A stretch of 64,000 nt of DNA from Macropodus opercularis. Taxonomy: Eukaryota; Chordata; Actinopteri; Anabantiformes; Osphronemidae. A model generated the notes under the pieces. That model saw nothing but the letters and a program-made list of their open reading frames with translations. It had not been told where the DNA came from and searched no databases. Positions 48,731-61,929 of this stretch are shown piece by piece; the stretch's first letter is position 1; each line of letters begins with the position of its first letter. The position numbers were made by a program, and so were the translations under genes. The stretch lies in NCBI GenBank assembly GCA_030770545.1, contig CM061098.1:13043501-13107500 (forward strand), read 5' to 3'.

Positions 48731-49124
48731 TTTGGCTGCGGAGGATGAGAAAGACACCTGAGCACAGCGGTTTGACCTTTTCCGTCGTCCGCCATCACAG
48801 TGACAATGCACCAAAACCTTCAGATGTATATACAGTGTTAGCTTTATTCAAATGTCTAGCAGTGGGGTTTGAACCGCCCCCGACTGCCTTAAAACAATCT
48901 CTGTAGCCTGTTTCACATAAAGGGAGTGGCTATGACATGTGCAGCTCAGACATGGATGCTCGGGTGGGAGGAGACTCCCTCACACACATGATCTGTCTTA
49001 ATGTTTCCTTCTCCAAAAAGACAATGTAGCTAACATGTGGCTATTTTTACCCAGCTGTCTCTTCTTTCCTTTGTGTTCTTTTCCCTCTCTGTAGCTCAGG
49101 TCTTTGTTCTTTTCCTCCGCATTT

Positions 49125-49150
<26 letters not shown>
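49125..49150. repeat. CT microsatellite in the thymosin intron
   Basis: About 13 CT units followed by a T run. Confidence 0.95.
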
Positions 49151-49157
<7 letters not shown>

Positions 49158-49804
49158 GCATCCACCCTTGCAGCTTTGTGGATCTAGGCTTTGCTCCACG
49201 GGCTCCACTGCAGTCATATTCCTGACTTAGCCTCAGGTCTGACTAATCTGCCTCACGCAGTCGGGACCAGTCATGTCCCTATGAACCCACTGCCCTCTAA
49301 GAGATTGCTGTGAAAACGTGACAAGCCCACGGAGCCTGCAGCTGCTGATTTCCAAACCAAAACCTGCTGTAAAATCACATTCGCTAGTTTGAATTTGAAT
49401 GAAGCCTAAGAGAATCTGTTTGACATGGACATGCTGGGCTTGAGCCCAGATTCTGTCAGTTTCTTGAAAAGAAGCGAACTGAATCATTTCTCTTACTCTG
49501 AGCTAGAAATAATATTCATATGCACATCTGCCAAGTCTTCACGTGTCATAATATCAGTTTTACAATCATCTTTAACAAACCATCAATAAATCTAATTACA
49601 TAAAGATCTGCTCTATTGTTCCTTGTTCACCCAAATCATTCTTTCCATCCTAACATAATTTCGCTGCTGCCATCATTCAAGTCCTGTTCATCCAGCCACA
49701 CCCCAATCCTTTGTCTGACTCCCAGTAAAGCAGAATCAGAGAGAGACACGCAGACGCGCACACACAAATGAAGAACGCAGTAAGAATGGATGAGGCTTTC
49801 TTAC

Positions 49805-49890
49805 CGGTGTTCGACACAGCAGTGGGCTAAGATCCACCAGCGAAGAAAGTAGAGAGAGAGAGTGTCACAGAGATGGAGAAGGGACAGAAC
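49805..49890 (-). other. Probable 5' UTR exon of the thymosin gene
   Basis: On the minus strand, the text CGAACACCG followed by gtaagaaag is a strong donor at 49804/49805, with no coding frame before it. Beta-thymosin genes typically start with a short non-coding exon and a first intron of about 1 kb; this intron would be about 1.07 kb. The 5' boundary is a guess. Confidence 0.45.
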
Positions 49891-49937
49891 ACGGAAGCTG
49901 AATGCACGCCTGCCTGCATCCAGGGTGTGGGTATAAG

Positions 49938-49985
49938 AGGGAGGGAGGGGGAGGGAGAGAGAGACAGAAAGAGAGAGAGAGAGAC
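49938..49985. repeat. GA-rich simple repeat upstream of thymosin
   Basis: Imperfect GGGA and GA run close to the presumed thymosin promoter. On the minus strand it is a CT-rich stretch of the kind common near TATA-less starts. Confidence 0.85.
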
Positions 49986-52900
49986 GAGGGAGTCTGAGAG
50001 CTTGGTCAGCTTTCCTCTCCTGGCATCACTATTAATGTTCCCCAGGGAAATGACTAGAAGAGAGCGACCACTAATAGCAAGCAGCTGTGGTTATGGTGTG
50101 TTTTTAGATAATGCACAGTACTATGCGTATGACACAGCGGGTTCTGCTGACTAGGTCAGAGACGAGAGAGTGGTGTGGGCACAACAGTGACACAGACCAC
50201 CATCGCCATGCGTTACATCATTCACAAATATAGGAGCTTTGCAGTGCCCTTATACAAATGCTAAGAAGAAGTAACGTGAAAAGTCCAGAGCACAAAATAG
50301 CATAGAATAGAATAAAATGTCCTATCATCACATGTATCTTTATTAACATTAAGCTGCAGAGACACACGTATAGTGACGTAATATTAATTTGGTAGGGAAA
50401 GGAATAACACAGATATGTCGTCTTACAGGAGTATTACAGCTCATTAGGCTTTGAAAGCACTGTTTAAAACACATCGTCATTGTCCAATGCGCCAGTGTGC
50501 TGCGCTTGTCTTCACACAAAACTCAACAAGCCTATATGCTCACTTGTTTATTAATTAAGTCATTGCTTTGGTGATTAGGCCGTGGATAGAATATTAATCC
50601 GATTATTTACACTATATAGGGGACAGGGCTTTATAAAGGACCGCTTCTTGTTACATTAGTCCCGATGACGTGTTGCTCTCATCCTCCCTCGCTGACATCA
50701 TGAGACCTGTTGGTCTTTAATCATCCCGGCCTTATGATGCCAGCAGCCGAGGACGGAGACGTGTCGTCTCAGAATGGCTACGCAACGATGAGTCAGCGTG
50801 AGCTCAGCGCTTTCTTTAAAACAAACCGGGCGGATGCACCGTGGATTATGGCAGTTGCTACGTTAGAATGTGGCTTCATGTTCCTGGGTGACCTTGGAGT
50901 TTACTGGACTTCTTCCACGTCGTCATTACTTGTAATAAGTGGTTTCTAAGGAGACAGCGGCGCCGCCTGCTGGTGAAAGGGCAGCATTACTTCAAATAGC
51001 AAAATGAGTAATAACATGCAGGCTGGTTACACTTCCCATTGACACGGGGCTCCACACACTACATAATCATCCACACTAACCCATGCCGTGGCCTAAGCGG
51101 GCTAATTATACTTCCAAATCACTGACAGCTTTTCAGGGGTAACTCTCTGTTGACTTGTTTGTTTATCCGTTGTGATGTTACAAAGGGGAAGAAAGGCCGT
51201 CTCCAAACACGCCCGAGCCCTCCTGTTAACCTTTGTGTTTGAAAATGTTAACATATTTGAAGTTTGGAGGCAAGATGCACATTGACAAAGGTCAGACGTA
51301 GCGGCCGACTGACCTGCCAGAACAATCTGACAGGCCGCTGCGTGTTGGTGGATGATAACAGCCTGGTAAACCATTTCTGGGGTCAGGTCTGCGTACGCGA
51401 ATGAGTGTCAGTGACGAGCACGGTGTGAGGCGGCAGCCAGAAGATGGCGGCAGTATGGAGGGAGAGAGGAGACCGCGGAGAAGCCGCTGCACGTGCTGAG
51501 TCACTGTTCTAACAGTTTGATAGGTTTTATAACTGCCACAGGACTGGCTCACCTTTATACCGTTAAATAATGATAATCTGTTGTTTGTATTAGCCAAGCG
51601 GTACTTGCTCTAACATGGGTTACAATCCATGTCCATATCGTACGAGAGACGCCCGATTGGTGACGCTCAGACTCGGCACAAACGCACGATGGCAGCGTGC
51701 GACTGGAAACCTCCGCCTTGAAGCCGCGGCGGTGGTGAATGTTTCAGGAGAGACTAACCAAGGTGCGATTCATTCCTAGGCAGCAGCCCTGATAACAGCT
51801 TGTAACAGCTTGAATCCTAATGTCTCTAATGTGATTTAATAAATAACTCTTCACACTTTTCTAAACACACTTTCTGGCATAGTGTGGTGGTTTGAAAAGG
51901 GGCACTAATAGTGGAAATGTTTTGCTTCACATCAGAATTTTCAAAAGTGAAGCTTGTTTTTATTTCTTCCAGACAGATAATATATATTAATGCATCATGG
52001 AGCTTTCAATATGCTCAGTACTTTGTCCTTTGTGCTGGTGAATGTACGGTATAATACACTTCCTGTTCCTATATAACCTTTCACCTTTTAGGCTTTAGTC
52101 TATGTATGTATGTACATATCTAACTCAAATCCTTATGAAAATTATCCTCCTACTTTGTCTGGGTTGTTCAACGTTTCTAAAGGATTTAGGTAACCAGAGC
52201 AGAACTGTGGAGTATGTGGGATGGGTCAGGACAGTGCGGGATTGGCAAAGCCAGATACGATTGCTGCCTCAGTCCATGATCTCCACAACTAATGATGCAG
52301 CGTTTGATGGGTGCCCTGTGTTCCATCACCGGGCCAGTGAGCGGAGAGCGGGTGAGTGCAGGGAAGTTATCTCTCCGAGCCACCTGGACTACAGTGACAG
52401 AGGTGAAAAGGGGAGGGAAACAGCAGATAGGGAGGAGAGGAGAGATGAGAAATGAGGATGGAGAGAGATTACAGCAGCTTCTATATACAAAAAAAAACAA
52501 CAACCCGAACATGTCTAAAATGCACCTTATCATCTATTACAAAGTATAGAGCGCAATCTCTGAATCTGATGCTCACAGTAGTGTGTGTGGTGTTGTTTTT
52601 GGTATGTCTGTATCTATAACATTAAAGTAGGTATCCTCCATCTGCGTCCTACCCTCATCTCCTCCTCTGTTTGCGCTATCATCTCTCAGGCGTGAATGAG
52701 ACATTAAGCTCGTACACACAGGAGAGAACTCGAGTGGATTAAGCCAACGATCAGCCCTTTGATTCCACGCGTCCGTGAATGAAATGGCCGATAAATGTAC
52801 TCATTTGCTAAAACTAAAGGCGGGGAGACTGTGGACAGACGCACGTGAAAGCGATTTGTAGTGTGATTAATAGAATGAAATGAACGAATCATCGCCCCGC

Positions 52901-55900
52901 TCAGTAAGATTAATGTCAGTGGCAGATAAGACGCTGAACGACAGGAAGGATGCTACAGATACAAGTTTAAACATGGTGCTTAAATCAGACTGGTCTTAAA
53001 TCTGTGTCCTTCATCAGTGCAGGAATGTTGGTGAGTGAGTCAGATCAAACGTGAGAGAAATGTTCGTTACCCATGAATGGGTCATTAATTACCCATTAAT
53101 GAGCCAGAAAGTTTGTTTTGTTTGCCAATCATGTCTATCCTCATATATATCTTTTTATGTGTGTATAATAATGTAGTGTCTCTGTATGTCGCTCGTACCA
53201 TATGGTGTAGTAATACAGCAGAGATGATTGTTTGCATGTTATTCCAACATACTGTATGTGGAGATGAACAGCAGAGGGAGCTGAAGTTGCACCAATTCAA
53301 CACCAGCGACTGGCACAAAAACACAGAGAATAGCTCTGACGTACAAGCTCCCAACATTTGAACTGTATAGTAGAAAATCAACTGATGGAAAGAAATCCGT
53401 CCCCTCAACGCGAGCTTCCCGTCTCTCAGCTAACGAGTTCACTCGAGGACTCAAGAAGATAAAATCCTAGTTCAGTGTGTGAACCGAGTCACTTGCGTTA
53501 TGTAATTGACTGGAAAGTACAAAATAAGCAGAACAGTAAATTTACTGCTTTAAAGTCTGTGGACCTTTTATGTTTTCTTTATCACTCCATGAACATGACA
53601 TGTTCATGCAAATCCAAACGCAAAGTTGGGGAACGGTCACAAGAACCTGTAGATAAAATGAGACCAGAACGTACACGTGGTCATTCAGCTGCTGTTGACA
53701 ACGAATCAGTCTTATGTGCGAAGAATGAGAATGAGAACGTCCTGGATTGGAAAGGACGACAAAAGAATAGGAGCCGCACCGTCCGCTCTCAGGCTGATTT
53801 TGAAGAAATGGAAAAACACAGATGACACACAGGAAACTGAAGGTTCAAGGGAGGAGAAAGCAGCAGTTCGAACATTCAGTTAATGGACGTCAGGACCTTG
53901 CAAAAAATAAAAATAAAATAAAGGAACTTGGATAGTTTCCTAGCATGAATAATTGAACACGAGTTCAAGTAAACAACTCACCCTGTGCTTTGAAGTCAGG
54001 TGTAAAGCTAAAAGGTGTTTGAAATGATTTAGGATCCTTAAGCCAGAAAATGACAAGACACGCCGCAGAGCAATGTGCAGTGCAGCGAAGCTATTCATAA
54101 ATACACTGAGATGAATGGGGATTTGTGGTGTATTTCTTAATAGCATCCTTTCATAATTCAATCATGAAGCAATTTTCTGTCTTTTTTCCAACTGGGCTGG
54201 AAGCTGTTCACCTTCACTTCTCAAATCACATACGTGTTGGAGTCCTTCCTGCTCCTCCGCTGCTCCGCTCAGCTCTCTTCTGCTGTCAGCCACGAGACAG
54301 TCATTAGCGACCTTGTGCAGTAACAACGGATTTACTGTAGCATTCAGATGAATGCCGTGTGGGGCGAGTGACGCACGCAGCCCTTTTACAGCGGCGATTA
54401 TTTGTTGAAGGAGCATGTAGTTGTTTATAGCTCGCGGTCCGAGCATCGAATGGTGACCAGAACGCTACAGCACCTCCACCTCTCAGCCTTCACGACACGG
54501 TGGGATCAAAATATGTCTCTGTTTAATGCGGCTTAAACATGTGCATGAGAGAATTCCTGCTTGGCCTGGTCATGATGGGTTCCAATGATTTGCCAACGCT
54601 GTCAGACTGAGTTTCTGAGCCTTTGAAACGACAGATCGATACTGAGGTCGGCTCACCACCAAATGTGAAGCAGCGAGGTCAGCACGTAGACGCAGACGTT
54701 AGGAAAAGGCAGCCAAGACGCCGACAAAAGAGACGCAACTCCCCTTTTATTAGGATCAAAGAAAGAAGCACACACACACACAAGCAGTACATTCAGTGCT
54801 TCCGTTTTGTTCTTCTCCTCAATTCACGTTGAGAGGAATTGCAGATCACTAAGGTGACAGTTGGGTTCCGGTTACCATGACAATCAAGAGTTGAATAAAG
54901 GATTTGTGTATGTGCGCCCGCCGCAGTTTAGAAAAAAAAAAAAAAACAAATCCAAAAAGTACACGTTGCATACACACAGTTCCAGGTTGAAAAGCGTATT
55001 CATCTTGTTCGTCAGGTGCATCCAAGCTACTCCTGTGAACAGAGTCGTCTAAATTGTCAAAAGCGAGTCATGATAATAAATTGGAAGCACAACTGGGAGA
55101 ATGCAGGAAGCAGGGGATGAAGCCTTTTATTGTGCACATTGTTGCAGCAATGGCAACCAAACAAAACTGCTTTTGTTTGTTGTGTTGTTGTGGCTCCACA
55201 GTGGGTGGATACGAGGTGACATCTGTTCAGGAATCCCTGCTCATACACCTGAAAGGCTTTGGTGCTCTTCTTCTGAAATAGAGAGATTAATAAATGTCCC
55301 TGTGACTAGGATTTAAAAAAAAAAAAACAACCCACGCACTCACACTGGATGCGCAGCACAATGTGCGTTATCTCCACACAGCCACCTGTTTATACGAAGG
55401 GAGTCGACCGACGTCGCGTGAATTCCAATAAGGCGAAAACCCTCAGAACACACACGCGCACTTCATCGTGGCAAAGCGGGTTCAGTGTCATCTAAAGCCT
55501 CTGTTTCAGAGCCGCGTGCGTGCGAGAGAAGACGGGAAGGGAAAGTGACACTCACAGCTTCCACAACATGCAAAGCGGGGTTAACAGAAGGAGTGTGAAG
55601 TATCAACAAGGCCGTGATCGCTGGGTTAATCAGCAGGAGCCACGCTCATCAAGAAACTGACAGGTAAACCAGACACTTTGGACAGAAGTCACATATTTTA
55701 CATGGCAGAACCAAAAAAAAAAGTCTCATTGTTTCTGCAGACCCTTTAAACAGCAACCTTTAAAAACTTAAACACACCAAAAATGGTTAAATATTCACTT
55801 CACACCCGGCTCCCATTTTCAGTAAGAAAATAAGACTTTAAACTGGAAACGTGTTGAGAATTAAAGCTGCTAATCCTGAGGATTAATACAATTGAGTTTC

Positions 55901-57811
55901 CTGGATTTTGGTAATGCCCTGTTTCCCAAGCTTTGCCCATTAGGCACCTGCTGCCGTCACACTCTGATGGCTTCACAGGAAATTGCTTGGTTTAGGAGAG
56001 CGACGGCATGCCAGGGGCATTTGAACTCAAACACAGACAAGCACACATAAACGCACGTACAAAGACAGGAAGTGGCTTTTTTTTTTTTTTGTCCTGGCTT
56101 CATGAGCCCAATTACCAGCCTCGCCGTGTGTTTGTGCGTGCCAGCAGACCCTGACAGTCGGATTTCACGCATCACGGCCTGCGCCGCAATCAGACGCTCT
56201 CTTCTAGCAGTTGAAGAGATGACCGGCCTACGGCTCCTTTGGAAGGCTCTCACACACCACCATGTCAAGGAGTCGATTGTGAGCGAGCCGCTGGCCATCA
56301 GTTACCGTACCGCCAAACTCCTTATCTCCTCGCCTCTTCAGGAGGAGGAGCAACATAACCATGGACCATCCAGGGCCAAACTCTGTATTGATCAACAACC
56401 ATATGATGGGCAAACCTCAAACTTATTTTAATAATTCAGCTTATGGGTTTATCCCAAATATTCTTGTTTCTGTGCAGGATGTTCTTCCTGCTGATTGCAT
56501 TTAGGGATGTGGTAGCAAATTTATGTGCTTTAAGTCTACAGGTTAAAAAAAAAAGAAAGCTGTCATGTAGTGTTTTTGGCAGAGATTCCCTGTGGCTACG
56601 GAATCACCAGGAAAACCACAGAACTGAAGAGACACTTGAAGCGCAACACAAATATACCCCAAGGCCTAAATGCATCACGTCATACAGGGAGGGGCAATAT
56701 ATTAAGGGTGTTATGAACACAACCCACCTCAAACGATCATGGGTCCAAGTTGTGTGACATATTTCTGGTCTGTTTCTCCATCCATCCAAAGCACTTCCTC
56801 CACACGTACCGCCGTAGTTTTCACGTTGAGATCATTGGGTATGACCTGGGGGTCGTTTCCTGCCGTAGGTTTTTGTGACTAAACAGCACCCCCTGGTGGG
56901 AAACATGCAGGTTGCAAAGTCTAATCGCGCACAAGTGCACGACATCCTGTTGTGAAATTTATTTAACACGTGGCACGAATCAAACCCTTTAGAATCTACT
57001 TGACAAACGGGAAAACAACTGGTCAAATATTGCATTTCTGCAAATTCAAACAAGTGGCTGAGGACGCGCCGGTGCCGCCTTCAGGGTCCACCGCACATGT
57101 ACTAGCGCGTGTTTACACTTGCACTTTGCTCACTTTCTCACATGCCAGGATGCTGCGTAGAAACAGGCCACCACAAGCTGTTTTTTTCTCCTCTTGCTTC
57201 CTCCACCATTCCCTGCCACGTTGCCCCCTCCACGAGAAATGATCGCATTTTATCTACGCAGATGCCTCTAATGACCTCGCTCTCGTTTGTGCAGGCATCT
57301 CCTCTCTCTCCTCTCTACCCAACAGCAGCTCCATGTACAGCATCTCAGGGCAGGAAGAGTAGTAATTAGTATGCAGATACATGAGTCACTGGTGTTGCCA
57401 TAACTAGTTAAATAGCTATTTCCACCTCTCGCTATGCTGCGGAGCCTCTGATCTGAGTGTGTGAGTGTGTGCGTGTGAGAGTTTTATAATGAGGCTGAAG
57501 CAACACAGCCGTACATACTGTTCTTGTCACAGGGAAAGGTACAACGCTAATGACAGATGCTCCCACTATGTGGTCTAGCACTTACTCACTTCCATCTATC
57601 TTCCATCCGTCTGTCTTTCCGTCCATCTCTTTGTACGTGTGCGTGGGGGTTTGTGTGGTTACATAACAATCCACACAGATTCCTGGGATGTGCGCCGCGT
57701 TCGTTTGTGCGAGCAAAGGAGCGAGGGAGTGTTACCATGACGATGGCATTAGAAACCAACCTTACATCAAACTGTGTGTGAGTGTGTGTGTGTGCATTTG
57801 TGTCTTCCTGT

Positions 57812-57839
57812 TGTGTGTGTGTGTGTGTGTGTGTGTGTG
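57812..57839. repeat. GT microsatellite
   Basis: About 14 GT units, with a shorter run of similar type at 57781-57794 and a GAA-rich purine run near 57898-57940. Confidence 0.95.
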
Positions 57840-60800
57840 CTCCTTTATTTGCTTCCATTAGAGCCAAACCACAGAAACACAGGCCTTTTGGTGCAGTAGT
57901 AGAAGAAGAAGAAAAAGAAGCAGAAGAAGAAGAAGGAGAGGATGTTGAGGCGATGAAAGGTAGAGGAAGGATTTGTTGTTGGAAAAGATGCAAGACAGAA
58001 GGGACAGGATGGGGGAGAAAAATGAGAACGCAGGGGAAGTTAATTAGAGGGAGGTGGATGCTGATTGTGGACCCAGATGTTTCCAAATGAATCGCTGAAA
58101 ACCTCCCCCTCAACTCTCCCCCTCCTTTATGCCTTTGAATATGTCGTTTTGCCAGAGCTGTGAGCAGCTCGTGCACCTTTGCCAAAACTATGAGTAAGCT
58201 ACGTGTGGGCTTGTGTGTGTGTGTGTGTGACTTTTGAAGTGTACTTGCCTGTGAGTCTGCCCGAGACCGCGCGCATATATTTGACCTGACCTACTCTGAT
58301 CAAATTAGCGGTGTTTTCCCCGGCCAGTGCTACGGGGTGTGAGTCCATGCTTGACCCCACGGTACGGTTCAGCTCTCCTTCGCCTCGGGTCGCCCGCATC
58401 CCCCTCTCTCTTCTGACACGCCGCCTTTCTCTCAGGATCGTTGGTGTCAGGGTACGGCTTGAGGATGTTTCCTTTCTCTCAGCATCCTTTCAATACAAAG
58501 CAATGCGATCATGCAAATCCCATCCCACCCTGCTATATCTGTTGGAATGTACATGAAACGTGACAGGTTGATCGGGGGGGGAGACTTTGTTTATTCGAAG
58601 AACACGCCCTGGGCCTTGATGGAGAGACGTCGCAACGCTTTTGCACGGCAAAGAAAATTGTACTCGGTCAGTTGATACATGACAATAAAACAAATAAATA
58701 AATAAATAGACAGAGTCACATGAGTCAACGCTGACTGATGGGTTGCGTAATCTATGCTCATGATTTGCTGCTGTCACATGGGACGCCTGTAACAGAGATC
58801 TCAGACTCACATGAATGATGTTCTGACTTGCTGAGAAACCGCTGGGGTACAGATGTCACAGGAGCACGGCGGCAGTAATGTATGGAACCGCGTGCGTTGT
58901 GTGTAGATCCCAAAGATTTAACAAAAACGTTGCGGCTTTATTGATTAGTCTGATGCTCCGATCTCATCCACCAGCTGCCGAATGCATTTCTTCCTTTAGC
59001 CTCCTAGCAGTGAGTAAACAGACATTTGTTGTCTTACCTTTCTTCTTCCTGTCTAGGATTTTCCACTCAGAGGATAATGTAATGTGAATTATATTAATCA
59101 TAACAAATGCCCCTAAGCAAACCAACCAATACAGATGTGGTTAAATATAGAACGTCAGGTTTTATTTTTCTATCTTCTTGTATTTGTGCCCTTCAGAAAC
59201 CAACGAACAATCACACATCCTTGCTTTCTGGCAAAACAAAGTTTATAAAGTCAAGAAAACCATGATGTTGCTGTTGGCATGAATGATCCACACTGAATAA
59301 AAAGAAAAGTGACCCAGCTGAGCTGAGATAGAAAAGCCATAAAGATGTAAATATACATATATACATTAGAAAGTGATCAAATAAAGGCAGAAAAGTGAGA
59401 AGGGGAGCGTTTTGAATGTGTGCACGTCTGTGTGGTCTCAAAGTGTTCAGCCTGTCCGTCAAGCTTTAGGGGTTTATCTTTAGGAGTGAGGGCACCTGGC
59501 TTAGCTGGCTTTGCTGCGGGGACGGCAGATATCTGTGTGCACACTCACTGAAGATGTGACGGCAGGTATCCTCCATGGGGCACAGATATGACACTCTGTC
59601 ATTATGTGCAAGGCGTAAAACATTCACAGCGCTAAGCTCTTCTTTTTTTTTTATTATGTTTGATTCTCTGTTTTGTTCTTGGGAACATGCAAAACAAACC
59701 ACACACAGACACCCTTATCTTACGGTATTCAAGCGGCTGGTTGTGAGGTTGTGTGTTCGCCACGGCCAGTTATCTTCGTCCTGTCGATGCGCCACATGAT
59801 CACTTCCTGAGTGGCTCGAAATTAGAATCAGCCTCGTGTGAAGTGAAAATATCTTGGATCGGTGCATTTTACCAGCTGTAATTCGTCCATAGTGCACTTA
59901 ACCGCACATGTTCGTACAGTACATGTCGAACCCACCTGACACACGCACGCACGCGCGCTCGCGTCCATATGTTTGCAGCCGTCTGGATAAATCATTTTGA
60001 CAGCTCAACACAAGATTATCAGTCCCTGAGCTCGCGTCGCGAACAGAAAGACGGCACGAATCCCCAGGAGCCACTGGCACAAATAACAGCGGGAGGGATA
60101 CAGCAAACACATTTTGAGAAATACCTTGATGGTTTAACGCACGAGACATGTAGAAGCTATATGTGTGTGTGCTATTTGGCATTCAGGTAGTTGTCTGCGT
60201 TATGTGGTCTGTTACTTTTTTCACCAAGCAGCAAATCAACAAAAGAAAAAGAATAACTCAGATTTTGGCCTCTCATCCCTAAGCGGCTCCCACCCTGGTA
60301 TGTCCGTCGCTTCCAACAGAACCGAGCTCTGCCAGTTTGCATCACTCTGCTGCATGTGATGTTTGTAATGTGGCTCTAGCGGAAAAAAAAAAAGCTGACG
60401 TAGAAACCATGGAGAAACAAGCTAGAGGTCGAGGACCAGGTGCCCAGACAGGGAGGACACATTTCAGGTACAGTAGGTGTATATACACAAAGAAACAACA
60501 ACAAATAAGAAGGACTTGGTTCAGCTGGGTCACAATTCATTTTGTTTGGATTCATTAATTCTCATCGAGGCTCTAAATTGTCTCTAAGTTACTTGACAGA
60601 GACAAAGAAATCCTGATTGTTTCCAGGACAAAGATCATCATAAAACCCTTTTTTTGTACCATACATCGATTTATAGTTATGCTGCGCTCAGAAATGAGTC
60701 ACAAAGGAGTTAGTTAGTTGTCATCTGAATTCGGGGCATGTCCTGCACCACACTGCCTGGCGGAGCTGCAGCGGTAAGGTTGTCCGCTGCTGCGAGGCCA

Positions 60801-61493
60801 AAGGCTGGCCACAAGATGTTTCGTCAGAACACGTCTCTCATTTCACAAACGTAATTTCCCTCTTGATGTCGGAGAAGGGGTCAGAGAGGAGAATGAGCGA
60901 GGACACGCGGCACCGTATTACAGAATTTAGCGGGTGCAGGTCCACGTGCTCTCATCTACACGCACATATTTAAGATAATAAGATAATTTAAGATAATCTT
61001 TATTCTCTGGTGAAGGGCACGCCAAACCCGCAACCTGGTAAATCTTCCTCTCACAAACAGTAGCTATCAGACACGTTGATTTAGGGCGGGACAGGTTCCA
61101 GAGAAGGTCGCGCAGCTTTCTGGAGCAGCGAGGGGCTGACCTTCTCACTGCAGGGTGACAACCGACAAGGCTCGGCCAACATGTGTATCCTGACAGGCTG
61201 ACGGCAAGCAAACCGCTTGGAACTCAATAGGAACCGGTCTGGTCTGAAGTGACCAGCACTCATAACCTGTCAGTAAAGAGAGAAAGATATCAGTGTAGTT
61301 TGAAGGTAATTGTGTGCGAGGCGACTGTTTTCCCACAGTCCTGTAACCTTAAGCCACTGCTGTGAGTGCTTTAACCTGTGAAAAGGAGTATTTCCAGCTT
61401 GTCACCTATGTTAATTCTCCACATGTTACTGCTATATTAATATTAAAGTTACAGTTACAGTTATTCCCAATTCATGACACATTCTTGTTGCAG

Positions 61494-61820
61494 TTTAATG
61501 TCGATGAAACCCCTGCATATGTCATCTTTACTAAGACAGGAGGCAAAAAGGTAACATAAAGCATCATAACCTCAAAAAGTCAATAACTGACTCTGGTTTG
61601 TTCATTTTGCAGCTGACCTCAGCCTCCCAGGGTCACCAAGGTATTCACCCATCCAGTCAGTCCACTACAGGCCTACAGCTTCACATTGTCGGCAGTGTAG
61701 TGTATATTTACTTGACATTTCCCACAACAGCAACAATAAGGAAGCTGCAGGAAAGTAATTCAGTATATGAAGGCGATTTAAGTGGCGACTCACACATTGT
61801 GCAGCAGTGGATGGAGGAGC
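61494..61820 (+). other. Candidate unrecognised exon trio
   Basis: Three segments have acceptor and donor signals and join without a stop: 61494-61550 (after ttgttgcag, before gtaaca), 61613-61640 (after cattttgcag, before gtattc) and 61731-61820 (after cccacaacag, before gtaagtg). The joined frame reads FNVDETPAYVIFTKTGGKK, then LTSASQGHQ, then ATIRKLQESNSVYEG and on to IVQQWMEE. The introns would be 62 and 90 bp, the first close to the lower limit for fish. I do not recognise the protein and found no sure neighbouring exon, so this is weak. Confidence 0.2.
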
Positions 61821-61890
61821 GTAAGTGTTCTGACTGAAAGAGTATCTGTTTTTCTTTTTCTCCCTCCGCACAACAAAGCCCTCGCGCCCC

Positions 61891-61893
<3 letters not shown>

Positions 61894-61926
<33 letters not shown>
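61894..61926. repeat. AC microsatellite
   Basis: About 16 AC units. Confidence 0.95.

Positions 61927-61929
<3 letters not shown>

Noticed and set aside
53475..53825. Open frame of 116 codons
   Set aside because: Low-complexity charged residues, no family match, no splice partners; expected by chance at this length in 64 kb.
56072..56431. Open frame of 119 codons starting in a poly-T run
   Set aside because: Starts with a poly-Phe artefact and shows no domain. The DNA could be a conserved non-coding block, but nothing supports coding.
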